A stretch of DNA of 23,678 bases from JBNGDW01 sp049975325 (GTDB lineage Bacteria; Cloacimonadota; Cloacimonadia; JGIOTU-2; JBNGDW01), in contig JBNGDW010000016.1 in NCBI GenBank assembly GCA_049975325.1, positions 1 through 23,678 of the forward strand, in the 5' to 3' direction. The translations under genes were made by a program, and so were the position numbers. Below, piece after piece: positions 7,007 to 14,133 of this stretch. The notes beneath the pieces are model-generated. The model was not told the origin of the DNA, searched no databases, and saw only the letters and a program-made list of their open reading frames with translations. The number at the start of each line of letters is the position of its first letter. The first letter of the stretch is position 1.

Positions 7007-7669
7007 ATGAATAGAAAACCCAATGTAGACACAGTAATATTTGATATGGATGGCACTCTACTTAAATCAGACACATATTGTATAGATGCCATTCAAGATG
7101 CAATAAAGACAGTTTATAAGCAGCACAACATCAAGGCATTAATACCCACACCTGAAATAATCTTGCAAAAAGTGGGTAAACCGTCACGAGAATTTTATCA
7201 GGAAATTCTCCCAGAAAACTATGCTTATCTCATCAATGAAGTATTTGCCCATATCTCAAAAAATGAGGCCAGTGCACTCAGAAGCGGCAAAGGCAAACTG
7301 TTTGACGGTGCTATTCCCATCCTGCAATATCTAAAAGAAAAAGGATATAAATTGGCTATGGTAAGTAACTGCAGTATAAAATACTTTCAAACAGTTATTG
7401 AAGTCTTTGGACTAAAAGATTATCTTGACCGGGCGAAATGTATTGGGGAAAGTAAAGGGGCAACAAAATCCGACATTATCAGAAAATTTTTAACAGAACT
7501 CAAAAGCGACAGTGCAGCAGTAGTTGGAGATAGAGCATACGATATTGAGGCGGGCAAAGAAAATAACTGTATCACTATTGGTTGCTTATATGGCTATGGC
7601 AGTAAAGAAGAACTCCAAGGAGCAGATTATCTAATTACTGATATTTCAGACCTAAAGAAGTTACTGTAA
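7007..7669 (+). CDS. HAD-family phosphatase (phosphoglycolate phosphatase-like)
   Basis: Predicted 220-residue haloacid dehalogenase-superfamily phosphohydrolase. ATG 7007 gives MNRKPNVDTVIFDMDGT; the longer TTG-initiated frame starts in a TTGACA string and is not supported. Motif I is D13/D15 in FDMDGT. Motif II is the Ser in MVSNCS. Motif III is a Lys in the GESKGATKSD stretch. Motif IV is GDRAYD, followed by GKENNCITIGCLYGYGS, a subfamily IA ending seen in Gph and PpaX. A helical cap lies between motifs I and II. Substrate cannot be read from sequence; phosphoglycolate or another small phosphate ester is plausible. It sits 56 nt after the protease and before the rpsP promoter region. Confidence 0.85.
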   Translation: MNRKPNVDTVIFDMDGTLLKSDTYCIDAIQDAIKTVYKQHNIKALIPTPEIILQKVGKPSREFYQEILPENYAYLINEVFAHISKNEASALRSGKGKLFDGAIPILQYLKEKGYKLAMVSNCSIKYFQTVIEVFGLKDYLDRAKCIGESKGATKSDIIRKFLTELKSDSAAVVGDRAYDIEAGKENNCITIGCLYGYGSKEELQGADYLITDISDLKKLL

Positions 7670-7688
7670 GGTACAAAGAGTGTATAAT
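7661..7688 (+). promoter_or_regulatory. Candidate promoter upstream of rpsP (distal)
   Basis: TTACTG (7661-7666) and TATAAT (7683-7688) are separated by 16 nt. A TG immediately before the -10 makes an extended -10 element. The -35 lies in the last codons of the HAD gene. Just downstream is an inverted repeat, AACATTC (7691-7697) with GAATGTT (7708-7714), then CCTTCGGG, a possible short UUCG hairpin. The 186 nt between the HAD gene and rpsP hold no gene. Confidence 0.4.
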
Positions 7689-7804
7689 GGAACATTCAGG
7701 GAAATCAGAATGTTGCACCTTCGGGAGAAAAAAAATATTGACCCTTTTTAATCGTGAAGTACTTTTTATAATAAGGTGATAAAAGGTGAGAAGTTTTAAA
7801 AAAC

Positions 7805-7832
7805 TTGACAGATTTTTTGTATATATTATGTT
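7805..7832 (+). promoter_or_regulatory. Candidate promoter upstream of rpsP (proximal)
   Basis: TTGACA (7805-7810) is followed after 16 nt by TATGTT (7827-7832). This would start a transcript close to the rpsP ribosome-binding site GGAGG (7846-7850), giving a very short leader. The -10 is imperfect, so this is a guess from spacing and the consensus -35. Confidence 0.35.
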
Positions 7833-7855
7833 TTGTCCATATATTGGAGGTAGAT

Positions 7856-8188
7856 TTGCCTGTAAAGATTAGATTAACTCGAATAGGAAGTCGAAATGAT
7901 CCTTCTTTTCGCATTGTAGTTATGGATTCCCGTAATAAACGGGATGGAAGGTATATAGAGCGCATAGGATATTATAACCCAAAACCTAAAGAGTTTGAAT
8001 ATAGCATTGATGAGGAACGCGCAAAGTATTGGCTCAGTCAGGGGGCAATTCCCACAGAGCCTGTACGTGCGCTTTTTAAACGAGCAGGTATACTAAAAAG
8101 TATTCACACAGAAAAGTATGGTAAACAACCTGAAGAATCCTTATCAAATACCGAAGAGAAAGAAAAAGTATCTGAAGAAACAAAGTAA
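7856..8188 (+). CDS. rpsP: Small ribosomal subunit protein bS16
   Basis: Predicted 110-residue ribosomal protein S16. The start is TTG 7856 (read as MPVKIRLTRIG), because GGAGG (7846-7850) lies 5 nt before it and bS16 proteins begin (A/V)VKIRL.R.G. The alternative TTG 7805 falls inside the likely -35 box. Conserved blocks are SRNDPSFRIVVMDSRNKRDGR, shown here in part, then IGYYNPKP and ERAKYWLSQGAIPTEPVRALF. The tail (residues about 90-110) is acidic and Lys-rich, which is common. It heads the conserved cluster rpsP-khpA-rimM-trmD-SPOUT-rplS. Confidence 0.95.
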   Translation: MPVKIRLTRIGSRNDPSFRIVVMDSRNKRDGRYIERIGYYNPKPKEFEYSIDEERAKYWLSQGAIPTEPVRALFKRAGILKSIHTEKYGKQPEESLSNTEEKEKVSEETK

Positions 8189-8248
8189 TGAAGAAGTGTT
8201 TTCCTGATTCATCAGTGGAAAATGAAAACATCACATTGGAGGTGAGTA

Positions 8249-8479
8249 ATGAAAGAGCTAATTGAAACCATCGCAAAAGCATTGGTTGATAATCCCGATA
8301 AGGTAGAGGTAAAAGAAATAGCTGGCGAAAAGGTTACCCTCTACGAATTACATGTTGCACCAGGTGAAGTAGGCAAAGTCATTGGTAGAGGCGGTAGAAC
8401 AGCTAATGCGATGAGAACTATACTTAGTGCCGTTTCCACCAAACAGGACAGAAGGTCTGAATTGGAAATAATCGAATAA
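8249..8479 (+). CDS. khpA: KH-domain RNA-binding protein KhpA
   Basis: Predicted 76-residue single-KH-domain protein. ATG 8249 is preceded by GGAGG at 8238-8242. The GXXG loop of the KH fold is VIGRGGRTANAMRTIL (about residues 44-59), and the protein starts MKELIETIAKALVDNPDKVEV, both typical of YlqC/KhpA. In other bacteria KhpA binds RNA, often with KhpB/Jag, and the gene usually lies between rpsP and rimM, as here. The 60-nt gap after rpsP shows no clear structure. Confidence 0.93.
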   Translation: MKELIETIAKALVDNPDKVEVKEIAGEKVTLYELHVAPGEVGKVIGRGGRTANAMRTILSAVSTKQDRRSELEIIE

Positions 8480-8485
8480 CCATGT

Positions 8486-9007
8486 ATGGAAGTTAGTGAC
8501 CTAATTTCCATAGGGACTATCAAAAAATCAATCGGGAATAGCGGCTGGATGGCTGTTATTCCCGAAACTGATTTTCTTGAACATTTTTTGCAACTAAAAG
8601 AAGTATTCATTGTATTTTCAGATAGTACAGTACAGCTCAAAAAGATAGAATCCGCAAGAATTAAAAACATAATGGTTGAGTTAAAACTTGAAGGCATAGA
8701 TACCCAAAAAGCCGCAGATAAGTTTAGAAACTCTCATATTATGATTGCAGAAGAAGACTTGATCCCTCTCCCCGATGATCAGATATATGAATTTCAGCTT
8801 CCAGGGTGTACAGTTATTACAAATGATGGTAAGAGACTTGGTAGGGTTGATTATGTATTTTCAACACCAGCATACGATGTGCTGGTAATTAAAGATGGAA
8901 TCCACGAGCTTATGGTGCCTTTCAAAGATGAGTTTATAGAAAAAATCTCTCAAAAAAAACGCACAATAATAATAAAACCTATAGAAGGATTATTAGATGA
9001 TTATTGA
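8486..9007 (+). CDS. rimM: Ribosome maturation factor RimM
   Basis: Predicted 173-residue 16S processing factor that binds bS19 and helps mature the 30S head. ATG 8486 is 6 nt after the khpA stop; ATG 8482 is out of frame and stops at once. The N-terminal beta-barrel begins ISIGTIKKSIGNSGW, a somewhat diverged form of the usual GxIxKxHGxxG start. The C-terminal PRC-barrel is clear: IYEFQLPGCTVITNDGKRLG (about 113-132), then V...PAYDVLVIKDG..ELMVPF and a terminal IIIKPIEGLLDDY. The final 11 nt overlap trmD, implying translational coupling. Identity rests on both sequence and the conserved position. Confidence 0.9.
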   Translation: MEVSDLISIGTIKKSIGNSGWMAVIPETDFLEHFLQLKEVFIVFSDSTVQLKKIESARIKNIMVELKLEGIDTQKAADKFRNSHIMIAEEDLIPLPDDQIYEFQLPGCTVITNDGKRLGRVDYVFSTPAYDVLVIKDGIHELMVPFKDEFIEKISQKKRTIIIKPIEGLLDDY

Positions 9008-9692
9008 TGTTCTTACCCTTTTTCCTGAAATGTTTCAGGGACCACTTTCAGCCAGTATTGTAAAGCGTGCTATAAAAAAAGGGGTATTGTCTGTAAATCT
9101 TGTGAATTACCGAGAATTCTGTAAAGATAAGCATAAACAGGTAGATGACTATCCCTTTGGTGGGGCAAAGGGTATGGTAATAAAGCCTGAACCTATCTTT
9201 GAAGCGGTTGATTTTTTAAAAGAAAAAAGAAAAAATATTATCAAAGGAAAAAGCTTCCCAATTATTTACCTGACACCGCAAGGGGAAATATATAATCAAA
9301 AAATGGCAACGGAATTAAGCAAAGAACAGTATATTATAATCCTCTGCGGACATTATAAGGATGTTGACTATCGGGTAAGGGAGCACCTTGTAACTCATGA
9401 AATCTCTATAGGAGATTATGTCCTCTCAGGCGGTGAACTGCCAGCCATGGTAATCATTGATTCCCTTGCTCGCATTCAAGAGGGGGTACTTACGCATATC
9501 GAATCGGCTGAAACTGATTCCTTCCAAAACAATCTTTTGGATGGACCTTATTACACGCGCCCCAGAGTATATCGCGGATATAGAGTCCCGGATGTTCTTC
9601 TTTCTGGTGACCACAAAAAAATTGAGAAGTGGCAAAAAAGAAAACGGATAGAATTTACCAAAAAACGAAGGAAAGACCTGGTAAATGATTGA
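8997..9692 (+). CDS. trmD: tRNA (guanine-N1)-methyltransferase
   Basis: Predicted 231-residue SPOUT-class enzyme that methylates G37 of tRNAs using S-adenosylmethionine, protecting against frameshifting. The start MIIDVLTLFPEMFQGPLSAS is canonical. Diagnostic blocks are VDDYPFGGAKGMVIKPEPI (about 50-68), IILCGHYKDVDYRV, the knot region EISIGDYVLSGGELPAM, and DGPYYTRPRVYRG followed by PDVLLSGDHKKIEKW. The length fits the family. The start overlaps rimM by 11 nt and the end overlaps the next methyltransferase gene by 8 nt. Confidence 0.97.
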   Translation: MIIDVLTLFPEMFQGPLSASIVKRAIKKGVLSVNLVNYREFCKDKHKQVDDYPFGGAKGMVIKPEPIFEAVDFLKEKRKNIIKGKSFPIIYLTPQGEIYNQKMATELSKEQYIIILCGHYKDVDYRVREHLVTHEISIGDYVLSGGELPAMVIIDSLARIQEGVLTHIESAETDSFQNNLLDGPYYTRPRVYRGYRVPDVLLSGDHKKIEKWQKRKRIEFTKKRRKDLVND

Positions 9693-10257
9693 AAAACTAT
9701 ATATCGGGCTGGTACACTATCCTGTGTACAATAAAAATCATGAAATAGTAACAACGGCTATAACCAATCTGGATATTCATGATATTGCTCGTAGTTGTAA
9801 AACCTATGGTGTGGTAAATTTCTTTATCATAAATCCTTTGGAGTCACAAAGAGAGATTTTTATGTCGCTAAAAAAGTTCTGGGAATCAGACGTTGCAAAA
9901 AAATATAATTTTGATAGATTTAATGCCTTCGAGGAAGTTTCATTTGTTTATGATATAGAAAGTGCAAAGAAGGAAATAGAAAAAGAATGCAATCAGCCTC
10001 TTGTGGTTATATCCACCTCAGCGAAAAGCTTTCCTGGGGCTTTGGGCTTTCAAGAAATTCAACCAATACTCACAAAATCTTTCCCAAAGCTTATCCTGGT
10101 TGGTACAGGATATGAACTGGCTGAGAGAGTGATCACAAAAAGCAATTTCCACTTAGAACCGGTCAGAGGAGTGGGAGAATATAATCATCTTTCTGTACGA
10201 AATGCTGTGGCTGTCATACTTGACAGGTTAGTCAATGGATTCTACCATGCTGAGTAA
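9685..10257 (+). CDS. SPOUT-family RNA methyltransferase (TM1570-like)
   Basis: Predicted 190-residue SAM-dependent RNA methyltransferase of the family represented by Thermotoga TM1570 (Pfam family of SPOUT methyltransferases). The start has LVHYPVYNKNHEIVTTAITN, then LDIHDIARSCKTYGV, a signature I recognise from that family. A later PLVVISTSAKSFPGA and ILVGTGYELAERVI, then VRGVGEYNHLSVRNAVAVIL, form the predicted knot and SAM site. The target RNA is unknown. ATG 9685 overlaps the end of trmD by 8 nt. The trmD-SPOUT-rplS order matches Thermotoga. No ribosome-binding site is needed if translation is coupled. Confidence 0.88.
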   Translation: MIEKLYIGLVHYPVYNKNHEIVTTAITNLDIHDIARSCKTYGVVNFFIINPLESQREIFMSLKKFWESDVAKKYNFDRFNAFEEVSFVYDIESAKKEIEKECNQPLVVISTSAKSFPGALGFQEIQPILTKSFPKLILVGTGYELAERVITKSNFHLEPVRGVGEYNHLSVRNAVAVILDRLVNGFYHAE

Positions 10258-10281
10258 TTTTTAGTCTCCTTTGGCATGGTA
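10243..10281 (+). repeat. Inverted repeat at the end of the SPOUT methyltransferase gene
   Basis: TACCATGC (10243-10250) and GCATGGTA (10274-10281) pair perfectly across a 23-nt loop that contains the stop codon of the methyltransferase gene. No T-run follows. It could stabilise the 3' end or attenuate transcription before rplS; either is a guess. Confidence 0.35.
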
Positions 10282-10330
10282 AGTTATCGGATTAGTTAAT
10301 AATAATTGAATAAAGTTGGGGTAAAATGAC

Positions 10331-10359
10331 TTGACAAATTAGCAAAGTAGTTCAATATT
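10331..10359 (+). promoter_or_regulatory. Candidate promoter for rplS
   Basis: TTGACA (10331-10336) is followed after 17 nt by AATATT (10354-10359). It lies about 50 nt before the rplS start. This suggests rplS has its own promoter besides read-through from trmD. The -10 is weak, so confidence is limited. Confidence 0.4.
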
Positions 10360-10411
10360 TAACTTTTTACCGAAGGTAATGTTCTTTGGAATATATAAGA
10401 ATGGAGAGCAG

Positions 10412-10762
10412 ATGGATATATTAGATACAGTTAGCAAAGAAGCAAGGCAAAAGGATATTCCAGATTTCCGTGCTGGAGATACAGTAAAGGTGTATTTCAG
10501 CATTAAAGAGGGAGAAAAAACTCGAATTCAGCTTTTTCAAGGAATTATTATTCAAAAAAGGGGCAGTGGAATAAATCAGACTTTCACAGTACGCAAGATA
10601 AGCCATGGGATTGCAGTAGAACGAATCTTTCCTCTTTATTCCCCCTTGATTGAGAAAATAGAAGTGGTAAGGTATGGAAAGGTGCGTAGAGCCAAACTGT
10701 TTTACCTTCGTGGTGCAAAAGGTAGAAAGCAGAAAGTCAAAGAACGCCAAGTAAAAAGGTAG
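10412..10762 (+). CDS. rplS: Large ribosomal subunit protein bL19
   Basis: Predicted 116-residue ribosomal protein L19, at the 30S-50S interface. ATG 10412 is preferred: GGAG (10403-10406) lies 5 nt upstream and the resulting MDILDTVSKEARQKDIPDF matches the usual bL19 beginning. ATG 10379, in the same frame, would add 11 residues not seen in the family. Conserved blocks are FRAGDTVKVYFSIKEGEKTR, IQLFQGIIIQKRGSGINQTF, VRKISHGIAVERIFPLYSP and YLRGAKGRKQKVKER. It closes the rpsP-to-rplS cluster, separated from the methyltransferase gene by 154 nt that hold an inverted repeat and a possible promoter. Confidence 0.95.
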   Translation: MDILDTVSKEARQKDIPDFRAGDTVKVYFSIKEGEKTRIQLFQGIIIQKRGSGINQTFTVRKISHGIAVERIFPLYSPLIEKIEVVRYGKVRRAKLFYLRGAKGRKQKVKERQVKR

Positions 10763-10870
10763 AAATTCCAAAACCAATAAGATTAAACATTAAGATTTCC
10801 ATTCCTTTACATTTCAATTATTAACTCAGCCACTATGACAATCAAAGGAGAGATTTAAATATTCTTTAAA

Positions 10871-12565
10871 ATGAATCCTGATTATAATCTGTCTCAGCGT
10901 AAAATAATAAATTTCTTGGAATACACTTTGTACCCTATAGCCTTAGCTATTATTGTATTCTGGGCATATCAATACATACTGGATACAGGGTATGATATCT
11001 TTAATCTCCTCTCTCAAATAGCGTTATCTTATTTTTCTATTGTTTACATTATCAAGACAATAGTAAACAAAGCCGATCCTGACTTTTTTAAGCGAAGTTG
11101 GTTTGATTTCGCAGCAATTATTATCTCATTTATATTTTTCTCGCATCCTTTGGTTTTTCAGACTTATATTATAATACGCCAAGTCGTGCTCTTTTTCACC
11201 AAGCTTATTTCATCACAGCCTGCTGTAACTATCTTTACTCGATTTCGCAACCAGCCTGCTAAGATTATTCTAATCAGTTTTTTAATAACAATTCTTTTCG
11301 GAACCATTCTGCTTTCCCTGCCTTTTGCCTCATCCACAGGCGAAAGTATAGGGTTTATAAACGCTTTATTTACTTCAACTTCTGCTACATGTGTAACAGG
11401 ACTAATTGTGCTTGATACAGGCTCTGCCTTTTCCTTGTTCGGGAAGGTGATAATCTTTATTCTGATGCAGATTGGTGGATTAGGGATTATGACCTTTTCT
11501 TCGGCCTTGATATTGTTTTTTTATAAACAGATAAGTTTTGGAGGCCAAGCCCTAATGAAGGGGGTAATAGGAGAAGGAACAAGAGAAAATATGTTTCACC
11601 TCCTAAGGGGCATAGTCATTACAACCCTTACTTTTGAAGTTATCGGAGCCTTCTTACTTTTTATAAAGTTTAGGGCGGTTTTACCAGATACAACTTCTGC
11701 GGTAGCATACTCCTTCTTCCATTCTGTTTCTGCTTTTTGCAATGCTGGATTTTGCCTCTATCCCGATAGTTTTATTCGATTTCAGAGTAGCTGGCTGGTA
11801 AATATTGTGATGATGGCTTTGATTATCTCAGGAGGTCTTGGTTTCGGTGTGCTCATAGACATCAAAAAGAATGGCTTAAGAAGGCACGGTTTGAAATACC
11901 TATCACTACACTCAAAGATTGTGCTCACCTTTACTGCTGGGCTCATTCTGGGAGGTGCTTTATTGATATATGTTTTTGAATATGGAAATCTCTATCAAGA
12001 CCTTCCTTTTAAAAATGGCTTTTTGGCTTCACTCTTCCAATCTGTAACAGCAAGAACAGCAGGGTTTAATACCATCCCCATTAGTGAAGTAGGTTACGCC
12101 ACCATTCCAGCCCTTATAACCCTGATGTTTATCGGGGCATCTCCAGGTTCTACAGGAGGAGGAGTAAAAACTACTACTTTTGCCGTACTGGTACTCTCAA
12201 TATGGTCACTTATTCGGGGACGGGATGATGTTGAAATTTTTAACCGTTCTATATCTCAAGATATCATAAAACGCGTCATCGCTCTTGTCGGTATAGCTCT
12301 TGGTATACTTATCACTCTTATAATTGTTCTATGTCTGAGCGAGGAGGCTCCCTTTGAGGATATCATATTTGAAGCCTTTTCAGCCTTTGGTACAGTAGGT
12401 CTATCACGAGGATTAACTCCGCACTTGACATCTGTAGGTAAAATTGCAATAATAATACTTATGTATTTAGGACGGGTTGGACCTCTAACTATTGGCTTTG
12501 CCCTGAGCGAAAGAAAGAAAAAAATGTATTATCATTATACAAAAGAAGAGATTGCAATCGGCTAA
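10871..12565 (+). CDS. Trk/Ktr-type potassium uptake channel subunit with extra N-terminal membrane region
   Basis: Predicted 564-residue integral membrane protein that carries K+ (with Na+ or H+) inward. The four selectivity-filter loops are visible: SATCVTG (171-177), SAFCNAG (287-293), TARTAGF (393-399) and SAFGTVG (504-510). The gating loop GASPGSTGGGVKTTTF is at 422-437. KtrB and TrkH proteins are usually 430-490 residues. Here about 125 residues precede the canonical start, with three or more hydrophobic segments (about 15-37, 43-65, 78-102). The first ATG is 20 nt after AAAGGAG (10844-10850), too far for normal spacing, and no ordinary start codon lies closer in frame, so initiation is uncertain. 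The paired regulatory subunit is the next gene. The 108 nt before it hold no gene. Confidence 0.9.
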   Translation: MNPDYNLSQRKIINFLEYTLYPIALAIIVFWAYQYILDTGYDIFNLLSQIALSYFSIVYIIKTIVNKADPDFFKRSWFDFAAIIISFIFFSHPLVFQTYIIIRQVVLFFTKLISSQPAVTIFTRFRNQPAKIILISFLITILFGTILLSLPFASSTGESIGFINALFTSTSATCVTGLIVLDTGSAFSLFGKVIIFILMQIGGLGIMTFSSALILFFYKQISFGGQALMKGVIGEGTRENMFHLLRGIVITTLTFEVIGAFLLFIKFRAVLPDTTSAVAYSFFHSVSAFCNAGFCLYPDSFIRFQSSWLVNIVMMALIISGGLGFGVLIDIKKNGLRRHGLKYLSLHSKIVLTFTAGLILGGALLIYVFEYGNLYQDLPFKNGFLASLFQSVTARTAGFNTIPISEVGYATIPALITLMFIGASPGSTGGGVKTTTFAVLVLSIWSLIRGRDDVEIFNRSISQDIIKRVIALVGIALGILITLIIVLCLSEEAPFEDIIFEAFSAFGTVGLSRGLTPHLTSVGKIAIIILMYLGRVGPLTIGFALSERKKKMYYHYTKEEIAIG

Positions 12566-12574
12566 TCTCTTTAA

Positions 12575-12590
12575 TCCGCCAGTTGGCGGA
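12575..12590. repeat. 16-bp near-palindrome overlapping a ribosome-binding site (copy 2)
   Basis: TCCGCCAG joined to TTGGCGGA differs from the 5711-5726 copy by one base; as RNA the changed pair is G-U, so pairing is kept. Its end merges with GGAGG (12588-12592), and a second GGAGG (12591-12595) is 6 nt before the ktrA-like start. A hairpin here could hide part of the ribosome-binding site. Confidence 0.7.
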
Positions 12591-12601
12591 GGAGGGAAAA
12601 T

Positions 12602-13324
12602 ATGTCACAATTTGCAGTGATTGGATTAGGAAAATTCGCACTTACTGTGGCAGAGACTTTAGCCCAAAAAGGTGCGGAAGTCATAGCAATAGATAATGAT
12701 GAAAAAAAACTGGAAAGTGTAAAAAATCTGGTTATAAATGCAGTTTGTCTCGACTCCACAGATGAAGAAGCGATGCGTGCGGCAAATATACAAAATGTGG
12801 ACGCGGTGGTTTTAGGGATAGGAGAGACTCGAGAGATTAGTATCCTGACTGCTGCGCTTCTCCGAAAAATTGGGATTAGTAGAATTTACGCTAAGGCTGA
12901 TAGCGATCTCCATGCTCGCATACTTAAGATGATTGGCGTACAACATGTTATATTCCCAGAACAACATGTTGGTAGAGAAATTGCAAATCTACTCTTGTCC
13001 CAGCACCTATTCAGCTATATGGAAATATCAAAGGGACATAGCCTTGTAGAAGTTGCAGTACCAACCCAATTTATCGGCAAGTCCCTCAAGGAACTTGATC
13101 TCAGAAAAACTTATAGAGTAAATGTTGTTGCTATAAAACGCACAAAACCCTCGGTTGATGAAATGGGCAATAATGTTATCTCTGAAGAAACAAATGTACT
13201 ACCCAATGCCGAAGATATCTTCGAAAAGGGAGATACCATTGTGGTTGTTGGCAAAAAAGAAGATATCGATAGATTAGTAAAAATGTCAGAAAAACAAGAA
13301 AACCTTACTGCACTGCATAATTAA
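12602..13324 (+). CDS. Ktr/Trk potassium channel regulatory subunit (RCK domain)
   Basis: Predicted 240-residue cytoplasmic gating ring subunit. Residues 1-125 are a Rossmann RCK_N domain starting QFAVIGLGKFALTVAETLA (3-21), with IAIDNDEKKLE and a conserved VVLGIGE stretch; it should bind NAD(H) or ATP/ADP. Residues about 140-225 form an RCK_C (TrkA_C) domain ending VVVGKKEDIDRLV, a site where c-di-AMP binds in some Ktr proteins. One RCK pair, rather than the double repeat of E. coli TrkA, points to a KtrA-type subunit. It lies 36 nt after the channel gene, across the palindrome described at 12575. The next gene's ribosome-binding site begins in its stop codon. Confidence 0.92.
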   Translation: MSQFAVIGLGKFALTVAETLAQKGAEVIAIDNDEKKLESVKNLVINAVCLDSTDEEAMRAANIQNVDAVVLGIGETREISILTAALLRKIGISRIYAKADSDLHARILKMIGVQHVIFPEQHVGREIANLLLSQHLFSYMEISKGHSLVEVAVPTQFIGKSLKELDLRKTYRVNVVAIKRTKPSVDEMGNNVISEETNVLPNAEDIFEKGDTIVVVGKKEDIDRLVKMSEKQENLTALHN

Positions 13325-13338
13325 AGGAGGATAGAATA

Positions 13339-14133
13339 ATGAAATTATCTTTTCAATCAAAACTTCACATTATTGTCATTTTCCTCCTTGTTTTGTTAAT
13401 ACTCCACTTTATCTTTGTTGTTTCATATACTCATCAAAGTGACCTTGCGCCACTTATAAAAGATCGAATAATAAGCCTTGAGTATATTTTTCTCTTCATG
13501 GGGATTATTCTCGGGCTTGTCTTATATTTCTACATACCTGTTACCTTAAAGAAAACACTTACTCCGATAGAGCGTGTTTTTGAAGAAATCTCAAAGGGTA
13601 GATTTAATATTACATTACCAGAAGAATTAAGAAAAACCCCTGTTATCTTACTTGTTAAAGCCACCAATCAAATGATTGAAAATATCAAAGCATTTGATGA
13701 GTCTAAAAAGAGAAAAGTGCTTCAGTACCAAAAAAGGCTTCAACTTGTTACGGAAAATATTGATGATGGTGTTATTATTACAGATGAGAAGGATGAAATT
13801 GTCCTTATAAATACCCACGCCAGGAAGCTATTAGGAATTCCTCCGGTGGAGGAAGATACGGCATTTGATGATTTTCATCTTGAGGGTGAGGTGAAAAAAT
13901 ACTTTGATAAGGCTCTGTCTAAAAAAACCCTTATGCCAGAAGAAAAAATTTATTTCCCCAGGCTAAAAAAACATGTTATCTTCCGCAATGGTATACTGCA
14001 CGACGAGCAGGGTAATATAGCTGGTATTGTCTTTGTTATCGCAGGGCTTGATCTGAAAAAACTATATTCGCCACCAGACCAAATGGCTCAAAAGTCCCCT
14101 ACTGACGCCCCAACAAAAAATAGTAATGAATAA
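13339..14133 (+). CDS. Membrane HAMP-PAS sensor protein without an output domain
   Basis: Predicted 264-residue protein that looks like the front half of a histidine kinase. AAAGGAGG (13323-13330) precedes ATG 13339. Two membrane helices (about 8-29 and 48-69) flank a short outside loop of about 18 residues. A HAMP-like linker follows (about 70-115, LTPIERVFEEISKGRFN). A coiled segment leads to a PAS domain (about 130-245): LVTENIDDGVIITDEKDEIV, then NTHARKLLGI, and a final FRNGILHDEQGNIAGIVFVI. The protein stops right after the PAS domain with a short polar tail. HisKA, HATPase and GGDEF domains are absent and no continuation is seen in other frames. It follows ktrA by 14 nt, so it may sense a condition linked to potassium uptake; this is inference. 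Confidence 0.8.
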   Translation: MKLSFQSKLHIIVIFLLVLLILHFIFVVSYTHQSDLAPLIKDRIISLEYIFLFMGIILGLVLYFYIPVTLKKTLTPIERVFEEISKGRFNITLPEELRKTPVILLVKATNQMIENIKAFDESKKRKVLQYQKRLQLVTENIDDGVIITDEKDEIVLINTHARKLLGIPPVEEDTAFDDFHLEGEVKKYFDKALSKKTLMPEEKIYFPRLKKHVIFRNGILHDEQGNIAGIVFVIAGLDLKKLYSPPDQMAQKSPTDAPTKNSNE

